A stretch of 7,385 bases of DNA from positions 1 through 7,385 of the forward strand of contig JAOPWF010000199.1 of NCBI GenBank assembly GCA_025965815.1, written 5' to 3'. Position numbers and translations under genes: made by a program. A model generated the notes under the pieces. That model was given only the letters and a program-made list of their open reading frames with translations. It searched no databases and was not told the origin of the DNA. Every line of letters begins with the position of its first letter. Within the stretch, counting starts at the first letter, position 1. The stretch comes from Mycobacterium sp. (GTDB taxonomy: Bacteria > Actinomycetota > Actinomycetes > Mycobacteriales > Mycobacteriaceae). Shown in pieces: positions 1-6,013 of the stretch.

Positions 1-33
1 CGCGACGTGTGTGAGTGCCGGAAAGGGCGCCAT
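1..33 (-). CDS. Partial CDS (N-terminus only), probable VOC/glyoxalase-fold protein
   Basis: Eleven codons starting at an ATG at position 33 read MAPFPALTHVA and run off the left edge. An AAGGA Shine-Dalgarno sequence (complement of 40-44) lies 6 nt before the ATG, the best-spaced ribosome-binding site in the window, which decides the start. The F-P-A-L-T-H-V-A opening is typical of the first beta strand of vicinal-oxygen-chelate (glyoxalase/dioxygenase-like) proteins, where the histidine is often a metal ligand. That family call is an inference from very few residues; enzyme and substrate cannot be named. The gene lies on the same strand as the DUF2236 gene, about 150 bp downstream of it, and could be co-transcribed with it. 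Confidence 0.42.
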   Translation of the reverse strand, partial: MAPFPALTHVA

Positions 34-70
34 TGCATTTCCTTGTTCAGGGTCGGTTGGATAGGTCGGA

Positions 71-229
71 CTATACCCGAGTGTCCACGCCGGGTGGTTC
101 GAGCGGAAGGTCCCAATCTGGATCGGCGATAACGGCGTCGGGGAGGATCCGATCCTGATAACGCTTGTCCGGACTCCGCCGGACTACACGACCCGCCTGC
201 CGTGTCTGGCGCGAGACCGCATGTCCCAC
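71..229 (-). CDS. Possible small ORF in the 3' end and downstream of the DUF2236 gene (doubtful)
   Basis: This minus-strand frame is open past the DUF2236 stop codon and ends in TAG at 71-73. From a GTG at 229 it would encode 52 residues. The part beyond the DUF2236 stop looks protein-like: it is rich in acidic residues, proline and hydrophobics, for example [11 protein letters not shown] near the end. There is no Shine-Dalgarno sequence before the GTG, and the first third lies inside the neighbouring gene in another frame. It could be a small downstream gene, a relic of a longer C-terminus displaced by a frameshift, or a chance open frame in GC-rich DNA. M. tuberculosis has a small gene (Rv2237A) annotated near this position, but I cannot say from memory whether it matches. 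Confidence 0.2.
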   Translation of the reverse strand: MGHAVSRQTRQAGRVVRRSPDKRYQDRILPDAVIADPDWDLPLEPPGVDTRV

Positions 230-999
230 AAGTACAGTCGGTAGCCGAAGATCCACAGCCGCTGCGGGATAACCTGATCGGCGATTCGCAGGGCGGACAG
301 CAGCCGCTCGAACCTGCGCTGGTCGCGTGCCGTCCACGGCAGTTGCATCTGTTGTCTGAACTCCGTCGGCAGAAAACCGGTGGTGGCGAACAGATTGAAC
401 GGGCCGGCCAGCAGCCGCAGCGGCCACGGCAGGAAGGCCATCGCCGCCACGCCGTGCAGGTGCTCACGGACGGGTGGATCGATCCGGAGTTCGTCGAGTG
501 ACCGCTTCCAGAACTCGTCGAACGCGACACGGTCCGACGGCCACATGTCTTCACTGACTTGGAGTGTGGTGCCCAGCTTCTTGGCGTCGCGATACACCGC
601 GTCGGCGGCAGTGTCGTCGAGCGGCCCGTAGAGGAACTCGCGCTGGTCGACGTAGTAGCGGTACAGACAGGCGGCGACCCACAGCTGCAGCCGCGGGTCG
701 AACGCGTTGTAGGACACCGGACTCGATGGTCTCGAACGCACCAGGGCGTGCACCTTGTCGACCTCGTCGCGGATGAGGGCGCGGTCGGCCGGGGTGCCGA
801 TGGTCGCGGCCGCAAGGTAGGTGCCTGTGGTTCGTGCGCGCTTGAACGGATGCTTGTAGACATTGCCGCTGTCGACGGGGCTCTCCAGGACGCCGTAGCC
901 GACACCGGGCGAGGACAGTTGCATGATGACATTCGCCGCCGGCAGCAGGATCGCGGCGGGGTTGAGCAGCTCCACCACCCGGGTCGGCCGCCGGTTCAC
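184..999 (-). CDS. Oxygenase MpaB/DUF2236 family protein (Rv2237-like)
   Basis: About 271 residues from a GTG at 999. Family-typical stretches are an N-terminal hydrophobic part with N-V-I-M-Q-L and [16 protein letters not shown] around residues 49-58, a conserved histidine near 84, Y-N-A-F-D-P and L-W-V-A-A around 98-110, and the C-terminal L-W-D-M-R that usually ends these proteins. DUF2236 members include MpaB and are related to the haem-dependent rubber oxygenase Lcp, so a haem-binding oxidoreductase role is plausible; the substrate is unknown. There is no signal peptide. An in-frame ATG at 1089 would add 30 residues but overlap cobD by 38 bp, and those residues do not resemble the family, so I prefer the GTG. 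A weak -10-like CACTAT on this strand (1015-1020) would give a roughly 9-nt leader. The gene diverges from cobD. Confidence 0.82.
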   Translation of the reverse strand: MNRRPTRVVELLNPAAILLPAANVIMQLSSPGVGYGVLESPVDSGNVYKHPFKRARTTGTYLAAATIGTPADRALIRDEVDKVHALVRSRPSSPVSYNAFDPRLQLWVAACLYRYYVDQREFLYGPLDDTAADAVYRDAKKLGTTLQVSEDMWPSDRVAFDEFWKRSLDELRIDPPVREHLHGVAAMAFLPWPLRLLAGPFNLFATTGFLPTEFRQQMQLPWTARDQRRFERLLSALRIADQVIPQRLWIFGYRLYLWDMRSRARHGRRVV

Positions 1000-1051
1000 G
1001 ATGGACCCCGCTCCATAGTGCGAGTAGACCACCTTGTGAGACGCTGCCGGG

Positions 1052-2026
1052 GTGGTTGCGCCGAGAACCCGCTCCCGTGTCGCGGGCATCGTGGCCGGCT
1101 ATTGCGCCGACCTGCTATTGGGCGATCCCCGTCGCGGACACCCGGTCGCGCTGTTCGGTCGCGGGGCCGCCGCCCTGGAGCGGGTGACCTACCGGGACGA
1201 CCGTTGGTCCGGTGTGCTGCACACCGGCCTTCTGTTGACTGTGCTGGGCGTTCTCGGGACCGCGGTAGAGCGTGCCGCAGCGCGCCGCGGGCCTGTCTGG
1301 GTCGCTGTGGCGACCGCGGCGGCGACGTTCGTGGCGCTGGGCGGGACGTCGTTGGCGCGAGCGGGTGGGCAGATGTCGCAGCTGGTGGCCACTGGCAACG
1401 TCGACGGGGCACGACGACTGCTGCCGTCGCTGTGCGGGCGGGATCCCGCGGCTCTGGACATGGACGGGCTGACCCGCGCCGCACTGGAGTCGGTGGCCGA
1501 GAACACCTCCGACGCGCACGTGGCGCCACTGCTGTGGGTGGCGGTCGGGGGAGTGCCCGCGGTGCTGGTTTACCGGGGCGCCAACACCCTGGACGCGATG
1601 ATCGGCCACCGATCGCCGCGGTACGCCCGGTTCGGCTGGGCCGCAGCCAAATTCGACGATGTCGCCAACTTCGTCGCCGCGCGGGCTACCGGGCTGCTCG
1701 TCGCGGTGTGCGCACCGGTGGTGAACGGCTCGGCGTCCGGCGCGGTGCGGGCCTGGCGCCGTGACGCGGCCCGTCACCCCAGCCCGAACGCCGGGGTTCC
1801 CGAAGCGGCGTTCGCGGGGGCGTTGGGGGTGCGGCTCGGCGGCCCCACGCAGTATCGCCATGAGCTGCAAATGAGGCCGACACTCGGCAATGGCCGTGCG
1901 CCCGACGCTGCCGATCTCGATCGCGCGGTGCGGCTGTCGCGCGGGGTGCAGGCTGCCGCGTCGGTGTGCGCGGCCGCGCTCAGCGCCGTCGCCCGTAGCG
2001 GTCGGCGAGCTTCTCCTCCGCGGTGA
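1052..2026 (+). CDS. cobD: Cobalamin biosynthesis protein CobD/CbiB (Rv2236c homologue)
   Basis: A 324-residue integral membrane protein. CobD/CbiB joins an aminopropanol (phosphate) side chain to adenosylcobyric acid to make adenosylcobinamide (phosphate) at the cytoplasmic membrane. Visible motifs are the N-terminal G-D-P (24-26) followed by [16 protein letters not shown] (146-154), [12 protein letters not shown] (174-185) and R-H-P-S-P-N-A-G (241-248) leading to a G-G at 263-264. Hydrophobic segments lie near 58-72, 82-98, 157-173, 212-224 and 298-312. The GTG start places G-D-P at exactly the position recalled for M. tuberculosis CobD, although there is no Shine-Dalgarno sequence; a GACGCT at 1040-1045 is placed for leaderless initiation, but weakly. 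The last 47 bp overlap the 3' end of the convergent SURF1 gene. The C-terminal tail after residue 310 is basic and poorly conserved. Confidence 0.95.
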   Translation: MVAPRTRSRVAGIVAGYCADLLLGDPRRGHPVALFGRGAAALERVTYRDDRWSGVLHTGLLLTVLGVLGTAVERAAARRGPVWVAVATAAATFVALGGTSLARAGGQMSQLVATGNVDGARRLLPSLCGRDPAALDMDGLTRAALESVAENTSDAHVAPLLWVAVGGVPAVLVYRGANTLDAMIGHRSPRYARFGWAAAKFDDVANFVAARATGLLVAVCAPVVNGSASGAVRAWRRDAARHPSPNAGVPEAAFAGALGVRLGGPTQYRHELQMRPTLGNGRAPDAADLDRAVRLSRGVQAAASVCAAALSAVARSGRRASPPR

Positions 2027-2810
2027 GCCGTGCGGGCGGACCGTCGGATGGAGCCGTCTGCTCGAGGGACTTCTCGAGCCGGCGCTGGCGGATCTCCGAC
2101 AACACGAAGTAACCGAGCCCGATCGGGGCGATGATGCCGAAGGCAATCCACTGGATGCCGTAGGACAGGAACGGGCCGGCGTCGAGGTGCGGCAGGCCGA
2201 TGACCCCGAGTCCGCCCGGCTGGCCCTCGATGAGTTGCAGGTAGGAGCCCGCCAGCGGCGTTCCGGTGAGCGCCGACACCTGCTGGCTGTTGATCGCGTA
2301 CACCTGCCGGTTGCCGTCCTGGCGGAACGGGTCCTTGCCCGGCACCGCGGGCTCGGAATCCCGCAGCCGCGCCGTGATGGTGACGGTCCCGGTCGGCGGT
2401 TCCGGGATCGGCGGCACCCGCGACCCATGCACCGGGCGGACGTATCCGCGGTCGACGAGCACGGTGGGACCCGAATCGATGGCGAACGGCACCAGCACCT
2501 CGAACGCCGGGTCGCCCTCGATCACCCGCAGTCGCGCCAGCACCTGCCGGTCCGGCAGATAGTGCCCGGTCGCCGTGACCCTGCGCCACTGGGCGTCGGG
2601 AGCAGACGAATTCCGTTGTGGCAGAAAGTTTGTCACCGGAACGGGGTCGGCCGACACGGAGTTCGAGATCTGATTGTTCTCCCGCGACGTCTTGGTGTTC
2701 TTGCCGAGCTGCCAGGGTGCGAGCACGGTGAAGCACAGGTAGGCGAACGCCACGACCACGAGGAACAGCGCCAGCCAGCCCGGCCGCAACAGGAACGTCC
2801 AGCGTCGCAT
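1980..2810 (-). CDS. SURF1-family cytochrome c oxidase assembly protein (Rv2235 homologue)
   Basis: A 276-residue protein with the SURF1 layout: one transmembrane helix at about 11-31, an extracytoplasmic domain, and a second helix at about 214-238. Recognisable pieces are P-W-Q-L-G-K just after the first helix (32-37), W-R-R-V-T-A-T-G-H-Y (75-84), V-L-V-D-R-G-Y-V-R-P (117-126) and Y-G-I-Q-W (217-221) entering the second helix. The basic C-terminus L-A-D-R-Y-G-R-R-R matches the M. tuberculosis protein as I remember it. SURF1 proteins act in haem a insertion during assembly of aa3-type cytochrome c oxidase. The start ATG shares one base with the TGA of ptpA (TGATG), pointing to translational coupling. 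The 3' end overlaps the convergent cobD. Why a respiratory assembly factor sits with a phosphatase/kinase pair is unknown; the order is conserved with M. tuberculosis. Confidence 0.93.
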   Translation of the reverse strand: MRRWTFLLRPGWLALFLVVVAFAYLCFTVLAPWQLGKNTKTSRENNQISNSVSADPVPVTNFLPQRNSSAPDAQWRRVTATGHYLPDRQVLARLRVIEGDPAFEVLVPFAIDSGPTVLVDRGYVRPVHGSRVPPIPEPPTGTVTITARLRDSEPAVPGKDPFRQDGNRQVYAINSQQVSALTGTPLAGSYLQLIEGQPGGLGVIGLPHLDAGPFLSYGIQWIAFGIIAPIGLGYFVLSEIRQRRLEKSLEQTAPSDGPPARLTAEEKLADRYGRRR

Positions 2811-3304
2811 CAGCTGGCGATTCCCCGGCCGGCGAGTTCGTCGTCGACCCAGTTGTGCAGGCCGGGCAGCGCGGCCTCGATGACACTGAACACTTCCTCG
2901 AAGTCGTCGTGGCCGCCGTAATACGGGTCCTCGACGTCAAGGGCGTGCGCCCCGGAGCGCGGATCGAACGACCGCAGCATCCGTACCCGGTCGGGGGCTA
3001 CGCCCATCTCCGTCAGCATCCGCGCGTGGTTGCGGCCCAGCGCCACCACCAGGTCGGCCGAGAGGTGCTCGCCGTCGATCTGCGCGGCGCGGTGGGCGGT
3101 GGCGTACCCGTGCTCGCGCAGGACGCGGTTCGTGCGCTCGTCTGCGCCGTCGCCGACATGCCAGCTGCCGGTGCCCGCGCTCGTCACCCGTACCGCGTCG
3201 GCCAACCCCCGCTCACGGATCTGCTCGGCGAACATCTTCTCCGCCATCGGCGAGCGGCAGATGTTGCCCGAGCAGATGAACGTCACGTGTAGCGGGCTAG
3301 ACAC
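2810..3304 (-). CDS. ptpA: Low-molecular-weight protein tyrosine phosphatase PtpA
   Basis: A 164-residue low-molecular-weight tyrosine phosphatase, colinear with M. tuberculosis PtpA (163 residues). The catalytic P-loop is C11-S-G-N-I-C16-R17-S18; Cys11 is the nucleophile and Arg17 binds phosphate. Trp48 is conserved, and D-P-Y-Y-G (126-130) holds the general acid Asp126 and the tyrosines 128/129 reported as PtkA targets in M. tuberculosis. There is no signal peptide; in M. tuberculosis PtpA is nevertheless exported into the macrophage. I chose the GTG at 3304 because it starts directly before S-S-P-L-H-V-T-F, matches the known length, follows an AGGTG ribosome-binding site (about 4 nt spacer) and overlaps the ptkA stop by 8 bp. 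A further 46 upstream residues are open but overlap ptkA and look non-coding. Position 53, a regulatory cysteine in M. tuberculosis, is glycine here. Confidence 0.95.
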   Translation of the reverse strand: MSSPLHVTFICSGNICRSPMAEKMFAEQIRERGLADAVRVTSAGTGSWHVGDGADERTNRVLREHGYATAHRAAQIDGEHLSADLVVALGRNHARMLTEMGVAPDRVRMLRSFDPRSGAHALDVEDPYYGGHDDFEEVFSVIEAALPGLHNWVDDELAGRGIAS

Positions 3305-3962
3305 CGAGCACCTCGCGCAGCGCGGCGATGGTCGGGACATGTGCCATCGCGGGGACGCCGTCGGGATCGTCGAAGTCGGCGTGGCCGTAGCCCCAGCCGA
3401 CCACCACCGTCTCGATACCGTGCTCGGCGGCGCCTTCAACATCGTGCGAGCGATCGCCGACCATCAGCACACGTTCCGGCAGCGGCTCCAGCTGGGCCAG
3501 CGCGTGGGCCAGCACGTCGGCCTTCGTCGCGCGGCTGCCGTCCAGGCTGGCGCCGGCGACCACCTCGAAATGACCGTTGAGACCAAAATGCTCCATGATC
3601 CGCTGTGCCGTCGCTTCGGCCTTCGAGGTGGCCACTGCCAGCCGCACCCCGGCCGCCCGCAGGTCCGCCAGCAGCTGGGGAATGCCGTCGAACAGGCTGT
3701 TCATCGCCCACCCGCGGGTGGTGTAGTCGGCGCGATAGGCCGCGATCGCGGCGTCGGCCTGCTCGCCGAGCCCCATTGCGCGCAGCGTCTGGTGCATCGG
3801 CGGACCCACGACCCTGCTGGCCAGGTCACCCTCGGGGACGGCCGCGCCGACCTCGCGGAGCGCATGGCGGAAGCTCGACACGATCCCGTGCGCCGAATCG
3901 GTCAACGTGCCGTCGAGGTCGAAGATCACCAGCTGCGGGCGGGCCACCACGACATCAGTCAC
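3297..3962 (-). CDS. ptkA: HAD-superfamily protein tyrosine kinase PtkA (Rv2232 homologue)
   Basis: A 221-residue HAD-fold protein. Motif I is D15-L-D17-G-T, motif II A-T-S-K (111-114), motif III probably Lys147, and motif IV G-D-R-S-H-D (169-174); the helical cap lies between about residues 20 and 90. The stretch G-W-G-Y-G (189-193) keeps the tyrosine (Tyr192) corresponding to Tyr262 of M. tuberculosis PtkA, the reported autophosphorylation site. In M. tuberculosis PtkA phosphorylates PtpA, whose gene follows immediately here. By sequence alone a phosphoglycolate-phosphatase-like activity is also possible. The start is GTG at 3962: no other in-frame start lies before the in-frame TGA 10 codons upstream, so the roughly 70-residue disordered N-terminus of the M. 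tuberculosis protein is absent. There is no close Shine-Dalgarno sequence, while GACAAT at 3969-3974 fits a leaderless promoter. Confidence 0.92.
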   Translation of the reverse strand: MTDVVVARPQLVIFDLDGTLTDSAHGIVSSFRHALREVGAAVPEGDLASRVVGPPMHQTLRAMGLGEQADAAIAAYRADYTTRGWAMNSLFDGIPQLLADLRAAGVRLAVATSKAEATAQRIMEHFGLNGHFEVVAGASLDGSRATKADVLAHALAQLEPLPERVLMVGDRSHDVEGAAEHGIETVVVGWGYGHADFDDPDGVPAMAHVPTIAALREVLGV

Positions 3963-3968
3963 GCCACC

Positions 3969-3974
3969 ATTGTC
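3969..3974 (-). promoter_or_regulatory. Candidate -10 box for leaderless ptkA mRNA
   Basis: On the minus strand this hexamer reads GACAAT. If its last T is at -7, transcription starts exactly on the G of the ptkA GTG (3962), as in leaderless mycobacterial messages, where the -10 consensus is TANNNT with GANNNT as a variant. No convincing -35 box is visible. The lack of a well-placed Shine-Dalgarno sequence before ptkA supports the idea indirectly. Confidence 0.35.
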
Positions 3975-4003
3975 CCCGATCTGCGGACCTCAATACTCGC
4001 GGT

Positions 4004-4032
4004 CCTCCCCGTACGCCCCCGCAAGCGGGAGG
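4004..4032. repeat. GC-rich intergenic hairpin (possible interspersed mycobacterial repeat)
   Basis: Two nested inverted repeats share the right arm. The inner one is CCCGC-AA-GCGGG (4018-4029), with perfect arms and a 2-nt gap; the outer one pairs CCTCCC (4004-4009) with GGGAGG (4027-4032). They compete for GCGGG/GGGAGG, so two alternative structures are possible. It is followed by a C-rich GTGCCCCCAGG (4033-4043). No T-run follows on either strand, so it is not a classical intrinsic terminator. From memory, similar C-rich elements ending in GGGAGGTGCCCCCA recur between genes in several mycobacterial genomes; copy number cannot be tested here. It lies between the divergent ptkA and NIF3 operons. 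Confidence 0.5.
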
Positions 4033-4059
4033 TGCCCCCAGGCCCGGCGGGCGGCGCAC

Positions 4060-4065
4060 TACTGT
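4060..4065 (+). promoter_or_regulatory. Candidate -10 box (TACTGT) for the NIF3 operon
   Basis: TACTGT matches the mycobacterial -10 consensus TANNNT. With its last T at -7 the predicted start of transcription is G4072, the first base of a GTG that opens a 24-codon frame. That gives a leaderless message whose mini-frame ends on the NIF3 start. The -35 region is very GC-rich and shows no consensus. Confidence 0.45.
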
Positions 4066-4071
4066 CGTGAT

Positions 4072-4146
4072 GTGGCGAATCTTGATCCGACCGGATTGAT
4101 CCGGGGCGCCGCTGCCGTTCGCCCCGAGTGGCCGGTGCCGGCGTGA
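4072..4146 (+). CDS. 24-codon ORF: leaderless mini-gene or cobC 3' remnant (unproven)
   Basis: A GTG-started frame of 24 codons, with residues [12 protein letters not shown] followed by [12 protein letters not shown], ends in TGA at 4144-4146. That stop overlaps the NIF3 GTG start as GTGA, the same 4-bp arrangement seen at both downstream junctions of this operon. Its first base coincides with the transcription start predicted from the TACTGT box. Two explanations are open. It may be a short leader peptide coupling translation into NIF3, which has no Shine-Dalgarno sequence of its own. Or it may be the surviving C-terminal codons of cobC, which precedes NIF3 in M. tuberculosis; A-V-R-P resembles the C-terminal beta strand of CobC-type aminotransferases. 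No run of a single amino acid suggests an attenuator. Confidence 0.38.
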   Translation: MANLDPTGLIRGAAAVRPEWPVPA

Positions 4147-5282
4147 ACGTGCCGCTGTCCGACGTCATCGACGTGCTGGAGGCGGCGTATCCGCCGGGGC
4201 TGGCGCAGTCCTGGGACTCCGTCGGCCTGGTCTGCGGTGACCCATCCGACCCGGTGGAATCGGTGACCATTGCAGTGGACGCGACCGCCGCGGTGGCGGA
4301 CGACGTGCCGGACGGCGGTTTGCTGCTTGCGCATCACCCGCTGCTACTGCGCGGGGTCGACACCGTCGCGGCGCACACCCCCAAGGGGGCGCTGCTGCAC
4401 CGGCTGATCCGCACCGGACGGTCGCTGTTCACCGCGCACACCAACGCCGACTCGGCCTCACCGGGGGTTTCCGACGCGTTGGCGCATGCACTCGGGCTCA
4501 CCGTGGAAGGCGTCCTGTCGCCCGTGCCCGGCGGACCGGACCTGGACAAATGGGTTGTCTTCGTGCCGCCCGCCAACGCCGAGCCGGTGCGGGAGGCCAT
4601 GTTCGCCGCCGGCGCCGGCCAGATTCGTGACTATTCGCACTGCAGCTGGTCGGTCACCGGCACCGGACAGTTCCTGCCACACGACGGCGCCTCACCGGCT
4701 ATCGGCCGCGTCGGAACCGTCGAACGGCTGCCCGAGGACCGGGTGGAAGTCATCGCGCCGGCCCGCATTCGGGGCCAGGTACTGACGGCGATGCGGGCCG
4801 CCCATCCCTACGAAGAGCCCGCGTTCGACGTCATCGCCCTGGCACCATTGCCCGGCGACGTCGGACTCGGCCGCGTCGGCTCGCTTCCCGCACCCGAGCC
4901 GTTGTCCGCGTTCGTTTCTCGCGTTCGTGATGCCCTACCTTCGACATCGTGGGGTGTGCGCGCCGCCGGTGATCCCGACGCTACGGTGTCGCTGGTGGCG
5001 GTCTGCGGCGGGGCGGGGGACTCGCTGCTGGATGTGGTCGCGGGCGCCGGCGTTCAGGCCTATGTCACCGCGGATCTGCGGCATCACCCGGCCGACGAGC
5101 ACCGGCGGGCATCCGGTGTGGCGCTGGTTGACGTGGCGCACTGGGCCAGTGAATTCCCCTGGTGCGCGCAGGCGGCGAGCCTGTTGCAGAACCATTTCGG
5201 TGACGAACTGCCCGTGCGGGTGTCTGCCGTCCGAACCGATCCATGGAATGTCGAGGAAATGAGTAGTGAAAGTCAAGAATGA
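4143..5282 (+). CDS. NIF3/YbgI-family metal-binding protein (Rv2230c homologue)
   Basis: From the GTG at 4143 the protein has 379 residues, the same length as M. tuberculosis Rv2230c by memory. It has the bipartite NIF3 fold (GTP cyclohydrolase I type 2 homologue/DUF34) with a central PII-like insert. Metal-site motifs are A-H-H-P-L (His64, His65), A-H-T-N-A-D (His99, Asp103) and H-W-A-S-E (His333, Glu337), the usual di-metal ligands. The insert carries [10 protein letters not shown], common in long NIF3 proteins. The family is nearly universal but its reaction is unsettled; GTP cyclohydrolase annotations are mostly transferred. No signal peptide is visible, so it should be cytosolic. An alternative GTG at 4128 adds five residues absent from the M. 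tuberculosis protein. There is no Shine-Dalgarno sequence; the start overlaps the stop of the preceding 24-codon frame, and the stop overlaps the next gene as ATGA. Confidence 0.92.
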   Translation: MNVPLSDVIDVLEAAYPPGLAQSWDSVGLVCGDPSDPVESVTIAVDATAAVADDVPDGGLLLAHHPLLLRGVDTVAAHTPKGALLHRLIRTGRSLFTAHTNADSASPGVSDALAHALGLTVEGVLSPVPGGPDLDKWVVFVPPANAEPVREAMFAAGAGQIRDYSHCSWSVTGTGQFLPHDGASPAIGRVGTVERLPEDRVEVIAPARIRGQVLTAMRAAHPYEEPAFDVIALAPLPGDVGLGRVGSLPAPEPLSAFVSRVRDALPSTSWGVRAAGDPDATVSLVAVCGGAGDSLLDVVAGAGVQAYVTADLRHHPADEHRRASGVALVDVAHWASEFPWCAQAASLLQNHFGDELPVRVSAVRTDPWNVEEMSSESQE

Positions 5283-6013
5283 AAGCTGAAGTAGTACAAC
5301 AACAGTCACTACTGAAGTTGGCTGAAATCGATGCCGAGCTGAGCCGGGTCACCCACCGGGCTTCGCATCTGGCCGAGCAGCAACGCCTCGAGCAGGTCCA
5401 GGCCGACCATCGCGATGCCAACGACCGGCTCGCCGCGCTGAGCATCGCGCTGGACGACCTGGGTGCCCAGATCTCGAGGTTCGAGTCCGAAATCGACTCG
5501 GTGCGCCAGCGTGAGGACCGCGACAGGTCACTGCTCGACTCGGGCACCAACTCCAAACAGCTCACCGAACTGCAACACGAGCTGGAAACCCTGCAACGCA
5601 GACAGTCGAGCCTGGAGGACTCGCTGCTGGAGGTGATGGAGCGTCGGGAAGAGTTGCAGGGCCAGCAGTCGGGTGAGCTCGCAACGATCGACAAGCTGCA
5701 AGCCGAACTCGCCCACGCGCAGAAGGCGCGCGACGACGCGCTCGCCGAGATCGATCAGACCCGCCATCAGCGGGCTTCCCGGCGTGACGAGTTGACCGCC
5801 TCGCTCAATCCCGACCTTGTCGCGCTGTACGAGCGTCAGCGTGCCGCGGGCGGTCCCGGTGCCGGTGTGCTGCAGGGACGTCGCTGCGGTGCCTGCCGAA
5901 TCGAAATCGACCGCGGTGAACTGGCGCGGATCTCGGCCGCCGCCGAAGATGATGTGCTGCGCTGCCCGGAATGCGGCGCGATCCTGTTGCGGGTCAAGGG
6001 CTCCGCTCAGTGA
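5279..6013 (+). CDS. Coiled-coil C4 zinc-ribbon protein (Rv2229c/MSMEG_4306 homologue)
   Basis: A 244-residue protein. Residues from about 5 to 170 form a long heptad-rich, charged region (many E, Q, R, L, few G or P) predicted as an antiparallel coiled coil. The C-terminus holds a C4 zinc ribbon with C203-G-A-C206 and C229-P-E-C232, preceded by a short G-G-P-G-A-G linker. The family is often labelled as a nucleic-acid-binding zinc-ribbon protein; a crystal structure of the M. smegmatis homologue shows this coiled-coil hairpin plus zinc ribbon, but the function is unknown. The first codons are unusually A-rich for this genome. The ATG shares ATGA with the NIF3 stop and the TGA shares GTGA with the RNase H gene, so all three are probably translationally coupled. 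The neighbouring RNase HI makes a nucleic-acid role attractive but unproven. Confidence 0.92.
   Translation: MKAEVVQQQSLLKLAEIDAELSRVTHRASHLAEQQRLEQVQADHRDANDRLAALSIALDDLGAQISRFESEIDSVRQREDRDRSLLDSGTNSKQLTELQHELETLQRRQSSLEDSLLEVMERREELQGQQSGELATIDKLQAELAHAQKARDDALAEIDQTRHQRASRRDELTASLNPDLVALYERQRAAGGPGAGVLQGRRCGACRIEIDRGELARISAAAEDDVLRCPECGAILLRVKGSAQ

Noticed and set aside
144..156. AGGATC-C-GATCCT inverted repeat
   Set aside because: It is short, with a 1-nt centre and no T-run, and lies in a possibly coding stretch. It can be chance and is not a convincing terminator or operator.
1000..1089. Longer DUF2236 start at the ATG at 1089
   Set aside because: It would overlap the well-supported cobD start by 38 bp on the opposite strand, and the added residues do not look like the family; not fully excluded.
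559..1764. 401-residue plus-strand open frame across the DUF2236 and cobD genes
   Set aside because: It runs antisense to DUF2236 and out of frame with cobD, has arginine/glycine-rich composition and no recognisable motif. It is a GC-rich shadow frame.
1774..2940. 388-residue minus-strand open frame across cobD, SURF1 and ptpA
   Set aside because: It is out of frame with SURF1 and ptpA, both of which have clear family motifs, and its own composition is low-complexity Arg/Ala/Gly.
3305..3442. N-terminal extension of PtpA upstream of the GTG at 3304
   Set aside because: The extra residues overlap ptkA in another frame and are low-complexity; the shorter form matches PtpA length and has a ribosome-binding site.
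3959..3970. Three-codon mini-frame (ATG GTG GCG TGA) overlapping the ptkA GTG start on the minus strand
   Set aside because: If ptkA is leaderless this sequence is not in the message, and no suitably spaced Shine-Dalgarno sequence precedes it.
3030..4070. 346-residue plus-strand open frame opposite ptpA and ptkA
   Set aside because: It is antisense to two well-supported genes, has no family signature and spans their junction, as expected from high third-position GC.
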